A stretch of DNA of 64,000 bases from Candidatus Aminicenantota bacterium (GTDB lineage: Bacteria; Acidobacteriota; Aminicenantia; Aminicenantales; UBA4085). Within the stretch, counting starts at the first letter, position 1, and each line of letters opens with the position of its first letter. Made by a program: the position numbers and the translations under genes. Shown here piece after piece: positions 27,265-34,983 of the stretch. The DNA lies in the NCBI GenBank assembly GCA_003141555.1, contig PLMN01000025.1, positions 62,001 to 126,000 on the forward strand, written 5' to 3'. The notes under the pieces were generated by a model. It did no database searches, was not told where the DNA came from, and saw nothing but the letters and a program-made list of their open reading frames with translations.

Positions 27265-29454
27265 ATGATGCCAAATAATCACCGCGGATTCCCCCGTTTC
27301 ACGCTGTTGACCGTCCTGGCCCTGACCCTGATCGCCGGCCCCGCCGCCGCCCAGGAGAAGGAAAAGGAAAAAGAGCAGGCGGGACAGGTCAAGGAAAAAA
27401 TCGAGATCACGGTCACCGCGCCGCGCGTCGAGATTCCCCTCAAGCAGAATCCGGCCGCAACCACGGTCGTCGAAACCCTCCTCCTCCAGACGATGCCCCG
27501 GACGGTCGCCATCGACGAGGCCCTGAAGCTCGTCCCGGGCATCAAGGTCGACAACCAGGCCGACGGCGAGCGCGTCCACCTCTCGATCCGCGGCCAGGGC
27601 ATCCTGACCGAGCGCGGGACGCGGGGTATCCAGACCATGGTCGACGGCATCCCGCTCAACGACCCGTCGGGCTTCGTCCCCGACTTCTTCGACATCGACT
27701 GGGCGACCGTCCACCGCATCGAGATCCTGCGCGGGCCCGCGGCCGCCTTCTATGGCAGCGCCTCTTCGGGCGGCATCCTCAACATCCTGACCCTCGACGG
27801 CGGCGCCGAGCCGATCTCCGCCGACGCCTATCTCGCGGGCGGGTCCTTCGGCTTCTACAAGACCATGGCCGAAGTGGGCGGAACGACCGGCGCCCTGAAC
27901 TACCGCGTCGCCGGCTCCTACAGCAACAGCACCGGCTACCGCGACCATACGAAATTCTGGGCGGACAACTTCTACGGCAAGTTCCACTTCGACGTCGCCC
28001 CTAAGGTCAAGCTGACCGCGATCCTGGGCTACACCGATTTCTTCAACGACAACGCCGAGGGGCTCAACCTCGACTGGTTCAGCGCCGACGTGGCCCAGGA
28101 CCGGAAGCTGGCCAACCCGGACGCTTATTCCCTGGCCGAATACAAGAATACGCCTCTCTGGTACCGGCAGATGTTCGGCCTGGACCGAGTCCCCGGAAAC
28201 GAATACCAGCAGACGGGCCGGTTCACGAGCGGCCTGACCGGAAAGATCGGCCTGGCCGACAACCTCGATCTGGCCCTGACCGCGTTTTATCGCCAAACCA
28301 AGTACACGGAATCGGTGCCGTCCTCACTCATCCATCGCGACTATTACACGCCGGGCACCTCGGTCCAGCTCAACCACACGGCCGGGGACGGCGACCTGAA
28401 AAACCACCTGAGCGTCGGGGCCGACTTCGGCTGGCAGACGATCGACGAGATCAAGCACAACAACCTGGGCGACGCCGTGGAGGGATCCGAGCTTCAATCC
28501 GATCAGCGGATGACCCAGACGAGCGCGGGGGCCTTCCTTCTCGATCGGCTCGAGTTCGGCCCCGAATGGGGCGTATTCCTCAGCCTGCGCTACGACAACG
28601 TCACCTGCAAGCTGGATGACCATCTCGGCGACCTGTCGGGCGACAACGCCTACAAGAAGACCACGGGCCGCCTGGGCGTAACCTGGAACCCGCTTCCCGA
28701 GTTCGGCCTGTACGCGAGCTGGGGGACGGGCTTCCTGCCCCCGGGCACCGAGGAGCTGGCCAACAATCCCAACGCCTTCGGCGGATTCAACAAGGACCTC
28801 AAGCCGGCCACATCGAGCGGCGAGGAGATCGGGGCCCGCGGCTCGCTCGGGAGCTCCCTGGTCTACGACCTGGCCCTTTTCACCATGACCACGGACAACG
28901 ACTTCGGCCGGTTCCGCATCGCCTCCCGGCCGCTCGAGACCTTCTACGGCAACGTCGGCTCGACCACGCGCTACGGGCTGGAAGCCTCGCTCGCCTGGTA
29001 TCCGATCGAGCCCCTCGCCCTGCGCGCCGCCTACACCTATGCCCACTACAAGTACGACACCGTCCAGACCCTCGACGCGGGAGTGACCTACAGCGGGACC
29101 TGGCTGCCCAACTGCCCCCAGAACCAGCTCTACCTCGACGGCGAGCTCAAGATCACGCCCGCGCTGACGATCGGCGCCGCCCTCGAATACACCAGCTCCT
29201 GGTACATCGACTCGACGAACCGGATCTTCCCGAACGGCTACGGCCGGACCGATCCCTACACCCTCGTCCACATCCGGCTGGGCTACAAGCTCGAGATCGG
29301 CGGGATGCCGTGGGAGCTCTTCCTCTCCGGCCGGAACATCTTCGGCGTGCTCTATTACGGGTTCACCGAGCCCGATCCCGACGGGAACTCCTACCAGCCC
29401 GCCCCCACGGCCGAGTGGACCGTCGGGCTGCGGGTCGGCGTCGGCAGGAACTAA
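27265..29454 (+). CDS. TonB-dependent outer-membrane receptor (FecA/siderophore type)
   Basis: 729 aa from the ATG at 27265 (AGGAG 5 nt upstream). A signal peptide ends at PAAAQ; a charged Lys/Glu stretch and a TonB-box-like segment (KIEITVTAPR) follow. The plug domain is clear: IDEALKLVPGIKVD, IRGQGILTERGTRG, MVDGIPLNDPSGF, IEILRGPAAAFYGSASSGGILNI. A 22-strand barrel follows, ending in VGLRVGVGRN. Members bring ferric siderophores, cobalamin or sugars across the outer membrane. No transport partner is adjacent, and the divergent ECF sigma pair may regulate it. Confidence 0.92.
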   Translation: MMPNNHRGFPRFTLLTVLALTLIAGPAAAQEKEKEKEQAGQVKEKIEITVTAPRVEIPLKQNPAATTVVETLLLQTMPRTVAIDEALKLVPGIKVDNQADGERVHLSIRGQGILTERGTRGIQTMVDGIPLNDPSGFVPDFFDIDWATVHRIEILRGPAAAFYGSASSGGILNILTLDGGAEPISADAYLAGGSFGFYKTMAEVGGTTGALNYRVAGSYSNSTGYRDHTKFWADNFYGKFHFDVAPKVKLTAILGYTDFFNDNAEGLNLDWFSADVAQDRKLANPDAYSLAEYKNTPLWYRQMFGLDRVPGNEYQQTGRFTSGLTGKIGLADNLDLALTAFYRQTKYTESVPSSLIHRDYYTPGTSVQLNHTAGDGDLKNHLSVGADFGWQTIDEIKHNNLGDAVEGSELQSDQRMTQTSAGAFLLDRLEFGPEWGVFLSLRYDNVTCKLDDHLGDLSGDNAYKKTTGRLGVTWNPLPEFGLYASWGTGFLPPGTEELANNPNAFGGFNKDLKPATSSGEEIGARGSLGSSLVYDLALFTMTTDNDFGRFRIASRPLETFYGNVGSTTRYGLEASLAWYPIEPLALRAAYTYAHYKYDTVQTLDAGVTYSGTWLPNCPQNQLYLDGELKITPALTIGAALEYTSSWYIDSTNRIFPNGYGRTDPYTLVHIRLGYKLEIGGMPWELFLSGRNIFGVLYYGFTEPDPDGNSYQPAPTAEWTVGLRVGVGRN

Positions 29455-29469
29455 GCGCCTCGACTTTTT

Positions 29470-29507
29470 CCCCGGCCGTCTCGCCGCCGGCGGCAAGACG
29501 GCCGGGG
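29470..29507. terminator. Strong GC hairpin after the TonB receptor gene
   Basis: A perfect 12-bp stem (CCCCGGCCGTCT with its complement) and a 14-nt loop lie 15 nt after the stop. No U-tract follows on the plus strand, so intrinsic termination is uncertain. Confidence 0.4.
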
Positions 29508-29568
29508 ACGCGGCAACTCCCGGGCGCGCGACGGGCCGCGCGGCGCCGGCCCTCCCGGCCCGGTTCTA

Positions 29569-29597
29569 TTGACTTTTCAGCCCCATTCGGATATAAG
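29569..29597 (+). promoter_or_regulatory. Sigma70-type promoter of rpsU-lipA
   Basis: TTGACT (29569-29574), 17-bp spacer, TATAAG (29592-29597). Leader of about 28 nt ends in a very strong GGAGGAGGTG ribosome-binding site. Confidence 0.8.
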
Positions 29598-29632
29598 TTC
29601 GCTACTTCCCCCAAGGGAGGAGGTGAATTCTA

Positions 29633-29839
29633 TTGGCATTTGTTGTCATTGAAGAAGGCGAATCCATCGAAAGCGCCCTCCGAAGATTTAAAAGAAAAGT
29701 TCAACAGGAAGCGATCATCAAGGAAATCAAGAAGCATTCCGTCTATTTCAAGCCCGGCGAGAAGAAGCGGATGAAGGAAGCGCAGGCCCGCAAGCGCATG
29801 CGCCGACGGATGAAGCGCGAAAAAGACCTCGAATACTGA
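29633..29839 (+). CDS. rpsU: Small ribosomal subunit protein bS21
   Basis: 68 aa, typical of S21. The start is TTG at 29633, 7 nt after GGAGGAGGTG, giving AFVVIEEGESIESALRRFKRKV. The family blocks RFKRKVQQEAIIKEIKKH and the basic tail ARKRMRRRMKR are present. S21 sits on the 30S platform near the anti-Shine-Dalgarno end of 16S rRNA. The gene heads a unit with lipA, whose frame continues directly after the rpsU TGA stop. Confidence 0.96.
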   Translation: MAFVVIEEGESIESALRRFKRKVQQEAIIKEIKKHSVYFKPGEKKRMKEAQARKRMRRRMKREKDLEY

Positions 29840-29863
29840 TCTTTTTTCTCTCAAGAGACGACG

Positions 29864-30757
29864 ACGAGTAAAAAACCGTCCTGGCTGAAAGTCCAGTTTC
29901 CGTCCCAGTCCGGCTATTTTTCGGTAGCGGCGCTCCTCGACCGGCACAACCTCAACACGATCTGCCGGAGCGCCAAGTGCCCGAACATCACCGAGTGCTG
30001 GTCCCAGCGGACGGCGACGTTCCTCATCCTCGGGGATACCTGCACCCGCGGCTGCGCGTTCTGCGCCGTGGCCAAGGGAATCCCGCAGGTCCCGGCCGGG
30101 GATGAGCCCGGCCGCGTAGCCGAGGCGGCGGCCCTGCTCGGCCTGTCCTACGTCGTGGTGACTTCGGTCACCCGGGACGACCTCGCGGACGGCGGGGCGT
30201 CGCATTTCGTCCGGACGATCGCCGCCCTGCGGGACCGGATCCCCGGCGTCCGGATCGAAGCGCTCGTGCCCGACTTCGGCGGTGACGCGGACGCGCTGGC
30301 GAGCGTCGTCGCGGCCGCGCCCGACATCCTCAACCACAACCTGGAAACGACCGAACCCTTCTACCCGGTCATCAATCGGCCGGCGGCGAATTACCGGCGG
30401 TCGCTCGAGGTCCTGCGCCGGGCCAAGGAAGCCGGGGCGGTGACCAAGTCGGGCCTGATGCTCGGCCTGGGCGAATCGGCGGACGACCTGCTCACCGCGC
30501 TGCGGGACCTGCGGAGCGTCGGTTGCGATCTCCTGACCCTCGGCCAGTACCTTCAGCCGACGCGGGCCCACGCGCCCGTGGCGGAGTACGTCACGCCCGA
30601 GGAGTTCGCCGGGTGGAAGGCGGTCGCCCTCGACCTCGGTTTCGCCGACGCCGAAGCCGGCCCCCTGGTCCGGAGCTCTTTCCACGCCCACAGGCTATAT
30701 GATACGTTGACGAGGATCCCCCGGAGCCCGATCCATGCGGTACCTGATCTTCAGTGA
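29864..30757 (+). CDS. lipA: Lipoyl synthase, with no ATG/GTG/TTG start
   Basis: About 297 aa as drawn. The full family N-terminus is encoded: KKPSWLKVQFPSQSGYF, the auxiliary-cluster motif CRSAKCPNITEC, then the radical SAM motif CTRGCAFC. C-terminal RSSFHAHR supplies the usual Arg-Ser-Ser. It inserts two sulfurs into octanoyl groups of lipoate-dependent enzymes. No ATG, GTG or TTG lies in frame between the rpsU stop and the radical SAM motif; the first GTG (30068) would remove both clusters. The ACG at 29864, 6 nt after AAGAG, would give (M)SKKPSWLKV and is taken as the provisional start. Other possibilities are TGA readthrough from rpsU or a sequence error. Confidence 0.85.
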   Translation, partial: TSKKPSWLKVQFPSQSGYFSVAALLDRHNLNTICRSAKCPNITECWSQRTATFLILGDTCTRGCAFCAVAKGIPQVPAGDEPGRVAEAAALLGLSYVVVTSVTRDDLADGGASHFVRTIAALRDRIPGVRIEALVPDFGGDADALASVVAAAPDILNHNLETTEPFYPVINRPAANYRRSLEVLRRAKEAGAVTKSGLMLGLGESADDLLTALRDLRSVGCDLLTLGQYLQPTRAHAPVAEYVTPEEFAGWKAVALDLGFADAEAGPLVRSSFHAHRLYDTLTRIPRSPIHAVPDLQ

Positions 30758-31475
30758 CATCCACGGCAACCTCGAAGCCCTGAACGCGCTCCTGAAATTC
30801 TCCCTCAAGCGGCGGATCGACCACTACGTCTGCCTCGGCGACCTCGTCGGCTACGGAGCCTCGCCCAATGAGTGCATCCAGAAGGTCCACGCCCTCCGGC
30901 CGCTGTCCATGATCCGGGGCAACCACGACAAAGCGGTCATTGGGCTGGACTCGATCGAGACGTTCAACCCCGTCGCGGCGGCCGCGATTTATTGGACCAA
31001 GAAGAACATCCTGAAGAAGAACGCGGAGTTTCTGACCCACCAGGCCAAGGGGCCCCGGGTCGTGGACGAAGCGTTCGTTATCTGCCACGGCTCGCCGTTC
31101 GACGAGGACTATTACATCTTCGGCGAATTCGACGCGGACGAGGCGTTCGACTACCTCAAGCTGCCGCTCTGCTTTTTCGGACATACCCACTTTCCCTGCG
31201 TCTACGCGAAGCGGGAGAACACCGTCGAGGGGACGTTCCTCGAAGGGAACTCGAACGAGATCAAGCTCGAGAAGGGCGTCTCCTATCTGATCAATCCGGG
31301 CTCGGTCGGCCAGCCGCGCGACCGGAACCCGCGCGTGGCGTTCGCCATCTTCGACTCCGAGGCGCGCGTCGTCAAGTTCTTCCGCATCGACTACGACATC
31401 GAAGACGCCAAGGCCAAGATCATCGCCTCGGACCTTCCCCCCGCCCTGGCCGAGCGCCTGTCGCTCGGAATCTGA
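30735..31475 (+). CDS. Metallophosphoesterase (YfcE/MJ0936-like)
   Basis: 246 aa. Calcineurin-like motifs appear in order: FSDIHGN at 7-13, GDLVGYG at 36-42, GNHD near 60, CHGSP near 117 and GHTH near 150, giving a two-metal site. Such small cytoplasmic enzymes hydrolyse phosphodiesters or phosphomonoesters; the natural substrate is unknown. It overlaps the end of lipA by 23 nt and is therefore probably translated from the rpsU-lipA mRNA. A functional tie with lipoate is not evident. Confidence 0.88.
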   Translation: MRYLIFSDIHGNLEALNALLKFSLKRRIDHYVCLGDLVGYGASPNECIQKVHALRPLSMIRGNHDKAVIGLDSIETFNPVAAAAIYWTKKNILKKNAEFLTHQAKGPRVVDEAFVICHGSPFDEDYYIFGEFDADEAFDYLKLPLCFFGHTHFPCVYAKRENTVEGTFLEGNSNEIKLEKGVSYLINPGSVGQPRDRNPRVAFAIFDSEARVVKFFRIDYDIEDAKAKIIASDLPPALAERLSLGI

Positions 31476-31516
31476 CGCCGTCGTGCGCCCGGCGGGTCCG
31501 ATCGCCTGTAATAACC

Positions 31517-32362
31517 TTATATCTTCGGGTTCGCATAGCAGTACAAGCAGCCGTGGGCGCAGGACTGGGCGTAGCTGCCGATGTCGATCGAGGCGGTGCA
31601 ACCGCACTCCGGACGCTGCCCCTTGTCCTTCGCGGCCGATGCCGCTTCATGCCGCGGGTGGAGCGCCTGGAGGAGCCGGCCGTCGATGCAGGAGGACGGC
31701 TCGACGCCGGGGACCCGGGCGAGAAAATCCTGGGCGCAGGCGTGGAGTTTCAAGCCGTGGCCCGCCGCGACGGCGGCCAGCCGGCGGGCGGCCTCGAGCT
31801 TTTCCTCCTCGGGCGGGTCGATATAATCGAAGCCGTGAGCCTTCGCCCGCCGGGCGGCCTTGCCGTACCATTGGGTCAGGCTGAACCGGACATCGGTCAG
31901 GCGCGCCCGGGCCGCCGCCGCGGCGGCGCGCTCGAAGAAACCCAGGTTCGTCCTTACCCCGCCCCCCTCCCGCCAGAACACCACGGGATCGAACCGGAGC
32001 GACACGCGGCGCGGGTCGCCGGCCAGCTCGACCAGGGCGGGGAGCTGGGCCAGGGCCTCGTCGGGCCGGGGCGCACCCCGTTCGATGCGCGTCCCCCCCA
32101 GCCCCGTGACCGTAAACAGCAGGTAGATCTGGTCGTATTTCCTCACGGCGTCGCGGAGCCCGGCCGCATTCCCGATCAGCCGGGAAAAGTCCTTGGACCA
32201 GAAGACGATCGAATGGACGGCGCCCGGGGAAAGGTCCACGTCGCGCACCCGGCCGCCGGGTCCCGCGACCGCGGCCCGCTCGGACGTCAGGGCGGCCGCC
32301 ACGAATTCGGGGAAGAAGGCCGGAAGATCCGTCCGGCGCGAAGCGCTGATGACCGTTTTCAT
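31517..32362 (-). CDS. DUF1848 family protein with C-terminal CxxxCxxC motif
   Basis: 281 aa from the ATG at 32362 (AAGGA upstream). It begins TVISASRRTDLPAFF, the DUF1848 hallmark, followed by VFWSKDFSRLI and YLLFTVTGLGG. The C-terminal 35 residues hold ECGC and then SCAHGCLYCYANP, a Cys-x3-Cys-x2-Cys set like a radical SAM cluster site but placed at the end of the chain. Earlier cysteines (HACAQDF, SSCIDG) may add ligands. Family function is not established; an iron-sulfur enzyme is plausible. It diverges from lptB with overlapping promoters. Confidence 0.82.
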   Translation of the reverse strand: MKTVISASRRTDLPAFFPEFVAAALTSERAAVAGPGGRVRDVDLSPGAVHSIVFWSKDFSRLIGNAAGLRDAVRKYDQIYLLFTVTGLGGTRIERGAPRPDEALAQLPALVELAGDPRRVSLRFDPVVFWREGGGVRTNLGFFERAAAAAARARLTDVRFSLTQWYGKAARRAKAHGFDYIDPPEEEKLEAARRLAAVAAGHGLKLHACAQDFLARVPGVEPSSCIDGRLLQALHPRHEAASAAKDKGQRPECGCTASIDIGSYAQSCAHGCLYCYANPKI

Positions 32363-32368
32363 CGTTCC

Positions 32369-32397
32369 TTGACAGCCCGCTTCTAGGGACATAGTAT
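32369..32397 (+). promoter_or_regulatory. Sigma70-type promoter of lptB
   Basis: TTGACA (32369-32374), 17-bp spacer, TAGTAT (32392-32397). Leader of about 20 nt with AAGGAGA. Its -10 box overlaps the -10 box of the opposite promoter by 2 bp. Confidence 0.75.
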
Positions 32398-32424
32398 TCT
32401 AAGCGCGGAGCGCAAGGAGATCAA
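32396..32424 (-). promoter_or_regulatory. Sigma70-type promoter of the DUF1848 gene
   Basis: On the minus strand: TTGATC (32424-32419), 17-bp spacer, TAGAAT (32401-32396). The -35 box reaches the lptB start codon, so the two promoters face each other and cannot both be occupied. Confidence 0.6.
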
Positions 32425-33164
32425 TGGCCGTCCTCGAAGCCCGGAACCTCGTCAAGAGCTATGGCCGGCGCACGGTCGTGAAGGGGGTGGATCTCGTCCT
32501 CCACTCGACGGAGATCCTGGGCCTCCTCGGGCGCAACGGGGCGGGCAAGACGACGATATTCCAGATGATCGTCGGCCTCGTCCGCCCGGATTCGGGCGGG
32601 GTCTACCTCGACGGCGAAAACATCTCCGCCGCGCCGACGCACCGGCGGGCCTTGGCCGGCCTCACCTATCTTCCCCAGGAAAACTCGGTCTTCCTCAAGG
32701 CCACGGTGATGCAGAACCTTCTCCTGGCGCTCGAGCTGGGGGTGCGGTCCCGGAAGGACCGCGTCCGGACCGCGCGCGGGCTCCTCGAGGAGTTCGGGAT
32801 GCTGCCCCTCGCCGGCCAGGCGGCGCACAGCCTGTCCGGAGGAGAGAGGCGCCGCCTCGAAATCTGCCGGGCCCTGACGGTCAATCCGAAATTCCTCCTG
32901 CTCGACGAGCCGTTCACCGGCATCGATCCCCTGACGATCGTCGAGCTCCAGAAGCTCATGACCCTGCTGAAAAGCCGGGGGATCGGCATCCTTATCTCCG
33001 ACCACAACGTCCGCGATACCCTCCGGATCACGGACCGCGCCTGCGTCATCGACGAGGGGGAAATCCTGATCGAGGATGTCCCCGAAAAGGTCGCCGCGGA
33101 CAAACGGGCCCGCGAGAAATTTTTCGGGACGGAATTCACTCTCGGCGCCGAGGTCCGGGCTTAG
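32424..33164 (+). CDS. lptB: LPS export ABC transporter ATPase LptB
   Basis: 246 aa. Walker A GRNGAGKTT near 40, Q-loop YLPQENSVF, signature LSGGERRRLEICRAL near 138, Walker B LLLDEPFTGIDP near 160 and switch His in LISDHNVRDTL. The ERRRLEICRAL and SDHNVRDTL forms are characteristic of LptB rather than other ABC ATPases. It should power the fused LptF-LptG permease encoded at 16496-18877, about 14 kb away. No lptA or lptC was recognised beside it. Cytoplasmic face of the inner membrane. Confidence 0.92.
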   Translation: MAVLEARNLVKSYGRRTVVKGVDLVLHSTEILGLLGRNGAGKTTIFQMIVGLVRPDSGGVYLDGENISAAPTHRRALAGLTYLPQENSVFLKATVMQNLLLALELGVRSRKDRVRTARGLLEEFGMLPLAGQAAHSLSGGERRRLEICRALTVNPKFLLLDEPFTGIDPLTIVELQKLMTLLKSRGIGILISDHNVRDTLRITDRACVIDEGEILIEDVPEKVAADKRAREKFFGTEFTLGAEVRA

Positions 33165-33180
33165 GTCGCGGCGGGCCGGC

Positions 33181-34590
33181 TCAGGCGGCATCCCGGCGGG
33201 ACATGAGCCTTCCGCCGAGCGTTTCGCCCAGGAAGAAGAAGAACAGGAACAGGTAGCCGGCGAACAGGACCCCGAACAGGAGCCCCAGGGGGACGGTCGC
33301 CGCCCGGACAACATCGGGCGCCGCCGCGCCCATCAGCCTCGCGCCCAGCCCGACCGCCGCCGCCCAGAACAGGGCGATGAAGACGAAATCAATAATGCTG
33401 GCCGCGATCCGCCGGAAGAATCCGAGCCGGGCCCGCGGAGGGAGCTCGGTTTCGGTCTCATCCGGAATCGCCCCGGTTTCGAAATCCTCGGTCTTGCGGC
33501 GGATCACTATGGCCGGCGCCGGGACGACGGGCGGAGCCTCCGCCGCGGGGCCCTCCTCGTCGCGATCGAACAGGATGGCCGTCCTGGGCTTGACCGGAAT
33601 CTCGGGCATGCCGATCGTCGCTTTCGGCGGCGCGACGGTATCCGCCCGGCGCATGACCTCATCCTGGAAATCCATGGTATCGCCGGGAGCGAAGTTGCCG
33701 GTGTCCGCTTTCTCCCGGGCGCCGTCGTCTTCGACCGGCTCCGGAGCCGCCGTGTCGCGGGCCAGATCGGACCAGGTCGGGAGGTCGCTCGCGACATCCG
33801 GCGGAGCGATGATCTTCTCGTCCGCGTCCGAGACGCCCGCCTTCTTGTGTTTCTTCTCGAGAGTGCTGATGAGGCGCGCGATTTCTTCCTTGGTGTCGCT
33901 CTCGTCGCCGCGGCGTTCGGGGGTCTCCGGCTCATCGGCGTCCGCATCGACGTCGAGATCGGGAGCGGGTTTGGGCATCAACGCGACGCGTTCCGAAAAA
34001 GCCTCCAAGACGAAGTCTCGGCCGCCCTTCTTCACCGGGATCTCGGGCGGCGCGGGTTGCGTCGCGGAGATCGGCGGCTCCGGAGGAAGGGACGGCGGCG
34101 CTTCCGTCATGACGGCCGCGGGCGGCGGCCCCAGATTCGATGTCGGGCGCCGCGTCGGGGCCCTTTTCGGGACCGGAGGAGGCGGAGGCGGGAACGGGGG
34201 GATCGCCTTTTTCGGCCGGCCCCGCTTCGAAACCGGAAGAGAAGGCTCCTCTTCGATATTATCGGGATCCTCGGCGAGATCGTCATCGTCGCCGCCGGTG
34301 AATTTCACGCCGGGGCCAATTTCATCGGGAAAGCCGGACCCGCCTTTGAGGACCTCTTCGAGGTCGATCACCTCGGGCTGGACGTCCTTCTCCCCGGGAG
34401 CATCGGGCGATTCGTCGAGATCCTCTTCGTCGTCCGTGTCCCTGAAGTCGTCGTCGACGATCTTTTCGCCCTTGATGTCTTCCTCGACGCTTTCGTCCTC
34501 GGGGAATAGGAGCTGGGTTCCGCAGTTGTTGCAGTACTTCTGCGACTCGTCAATGATCGCCTTGCAATAGGGACAACGCCTGATGGCCAT
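33181..34590 (-). CDS. Zinc-ribbon protein with long acidic/proline-rich linker and RDD-type membrane domain
   Basis: 469 aa. The start at 34590 gives MAIRRCPYCKAIID, and CPYC with CNNC (residues 6-25) form a zinc ribbon. Residues 30-390 are low-complexity, highly acidic and Pro-rich, including a poly-Pro run near 145 and EIPVK repeats, so probably disordered. The C-terminus holds an RDD-like part: RLGFFRRIAASIIDFVFIALF, a second helix and GETLGGRLMSRR. It is likely an inner-membrane protein with a cytoplasmic sensor or adaptor arm. Function unknown. The promoter 7 nt upstream of the ATG indicates a leaderless mRNA. Confidence 0.75.
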   Translation of the reverse strand: MAIRRCPYCKAIIDESQKYCNNCGTQLLFPEDESVEEDIKGEKIVDDDFRDTDDEEDLDESPDAPGEKDVQPEVIDLEEVLKGGSGFPDEIGPGVKFTGGDDDDLAEDPDNIEEEPSLPVSKRGRPKKAIPPFPPPPPPVPKRAPTRRPTSNLGPPPAAVMTEAPPSLPPEPPISATQPAPPEIPVKKGGRDFVLEAFSERVALMPKPAPDLDVDADADEPETPERRGDESDTKEEIARLISTLEKKHKKAGVSDADEKIIAPPDVASDLPTWSDLARDTAAPEPVEDDGAREKADTGNFAPGDTMDFQDEVMRRADTVAPPKATIGMPEIPVKPRTAILFDRDEEGPAAEAPPVVPAPAIVIRRKTEDFETGAIPDETETELPPRARLGFFRRIAASIIDFVFIALFWAAAVGLGARLMGAAAPDVVRAATVPLGLLFGVLFAGYLFLFFFFLGETLGGRLMSRRDAA

Positions 34591-34597
34591 TGCTTTA

Positions 34598-34626
34598 TTT
34601 ATAAGGAGAACTGGGGTGAAAGTCAA
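34598..34626 (-). promoter_or_regulatory. Sigma70-type promoter of the zinc-ribbon/RDD gene
   Basis: On the minus strand: TTGACT (34626-34621), 17-bp spacer, TATAAA (34603-34598). Seven bases separate it from the ATG, so transcription should begin at or next to the start codon. Confidence 0.75.
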
Positions 34627-34716
34627 CTCAAGAGGGAAGAAAGCGGGCGCGGGCGCGGCCATGGACGTCGTCGCCCGGCAAAATGAGCCTCCGGCTCGGC
34701 CGGTCCCCCCGAGCCC

Positions 34717-34745
34717 TTGAAGAGAGCAGGGGAAGATGGTATATT
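34717..34745 (+). promoter_or_regulatory. Sigma70-type promoter of tRNA-Val
   Basis: TTGAAG (34717-34722), 17-bp spacer, TATATT (34740-34745). The predicted start is about 12 nt before the mature tRNA. Confidence 0.7.
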
Positions 34746-34763
34746 TCTGCCGGTTTTTGCTCT

Positions 34764-34836
34764 GGGCGATTAACTCAGTGGCCAGAGTGCTACCTTCACA
34801 CGGTAGAAGTCACAGGTTCAAATCCTGTATCGCCCA
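34764..34836 (+). tRNA. tRNA-Val (anticodon CAC)
   Basis: A complete 73-nt cloverleaf. Acceptor GGGCGAT pairs with ATCGCCC, D stem ACTC/GAGT, anticodon stem CTACC/GGTAG around loop TTCACAC, five-base variable loop, and T stem ACAGG/CCTGT with loop TTCAAAT. Anticodon CAC reads GTG valine codons. Discriminator A follows, and CCA is not encoded. Confidence 0.96.
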
Positions 34837-34983
34837 TTCCTTCCTTATCAGCAGCTTGCGCAATCCCGTGGCCCGGCAAAATGAGAGTTGCGTCCAAATT
34901 GCGCCCAAATATAGATTTGGAAGCTGAACGATCAGGTCAGGCCGATGTTGGTCGCTAAGAAAGGAAGCAGCCGCCCGTCCCGC

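Larger units (their letters stand above)
34673..34885. repeat. 15-bp direct repeats flanking tRNA-Val
   Basis: GCCCGGCAAAATGAG occurs at 34673-34687 and again at 34871-34885, on both sides of the tRNA gene. The rest of this 393-bp gap holds only the tRNA and its promoter. The repeats could be a scar of integration or recombination at the tRNA. Confidence 0.5.

Noticed and set aside
30068-30757. lipA beginning at the GTG at 30068
   Set aside because: This would delete both iron-sulfur motifs (CRSAKCPNITEC and CTRGCAFC), which are intact just upstream in the same frame.
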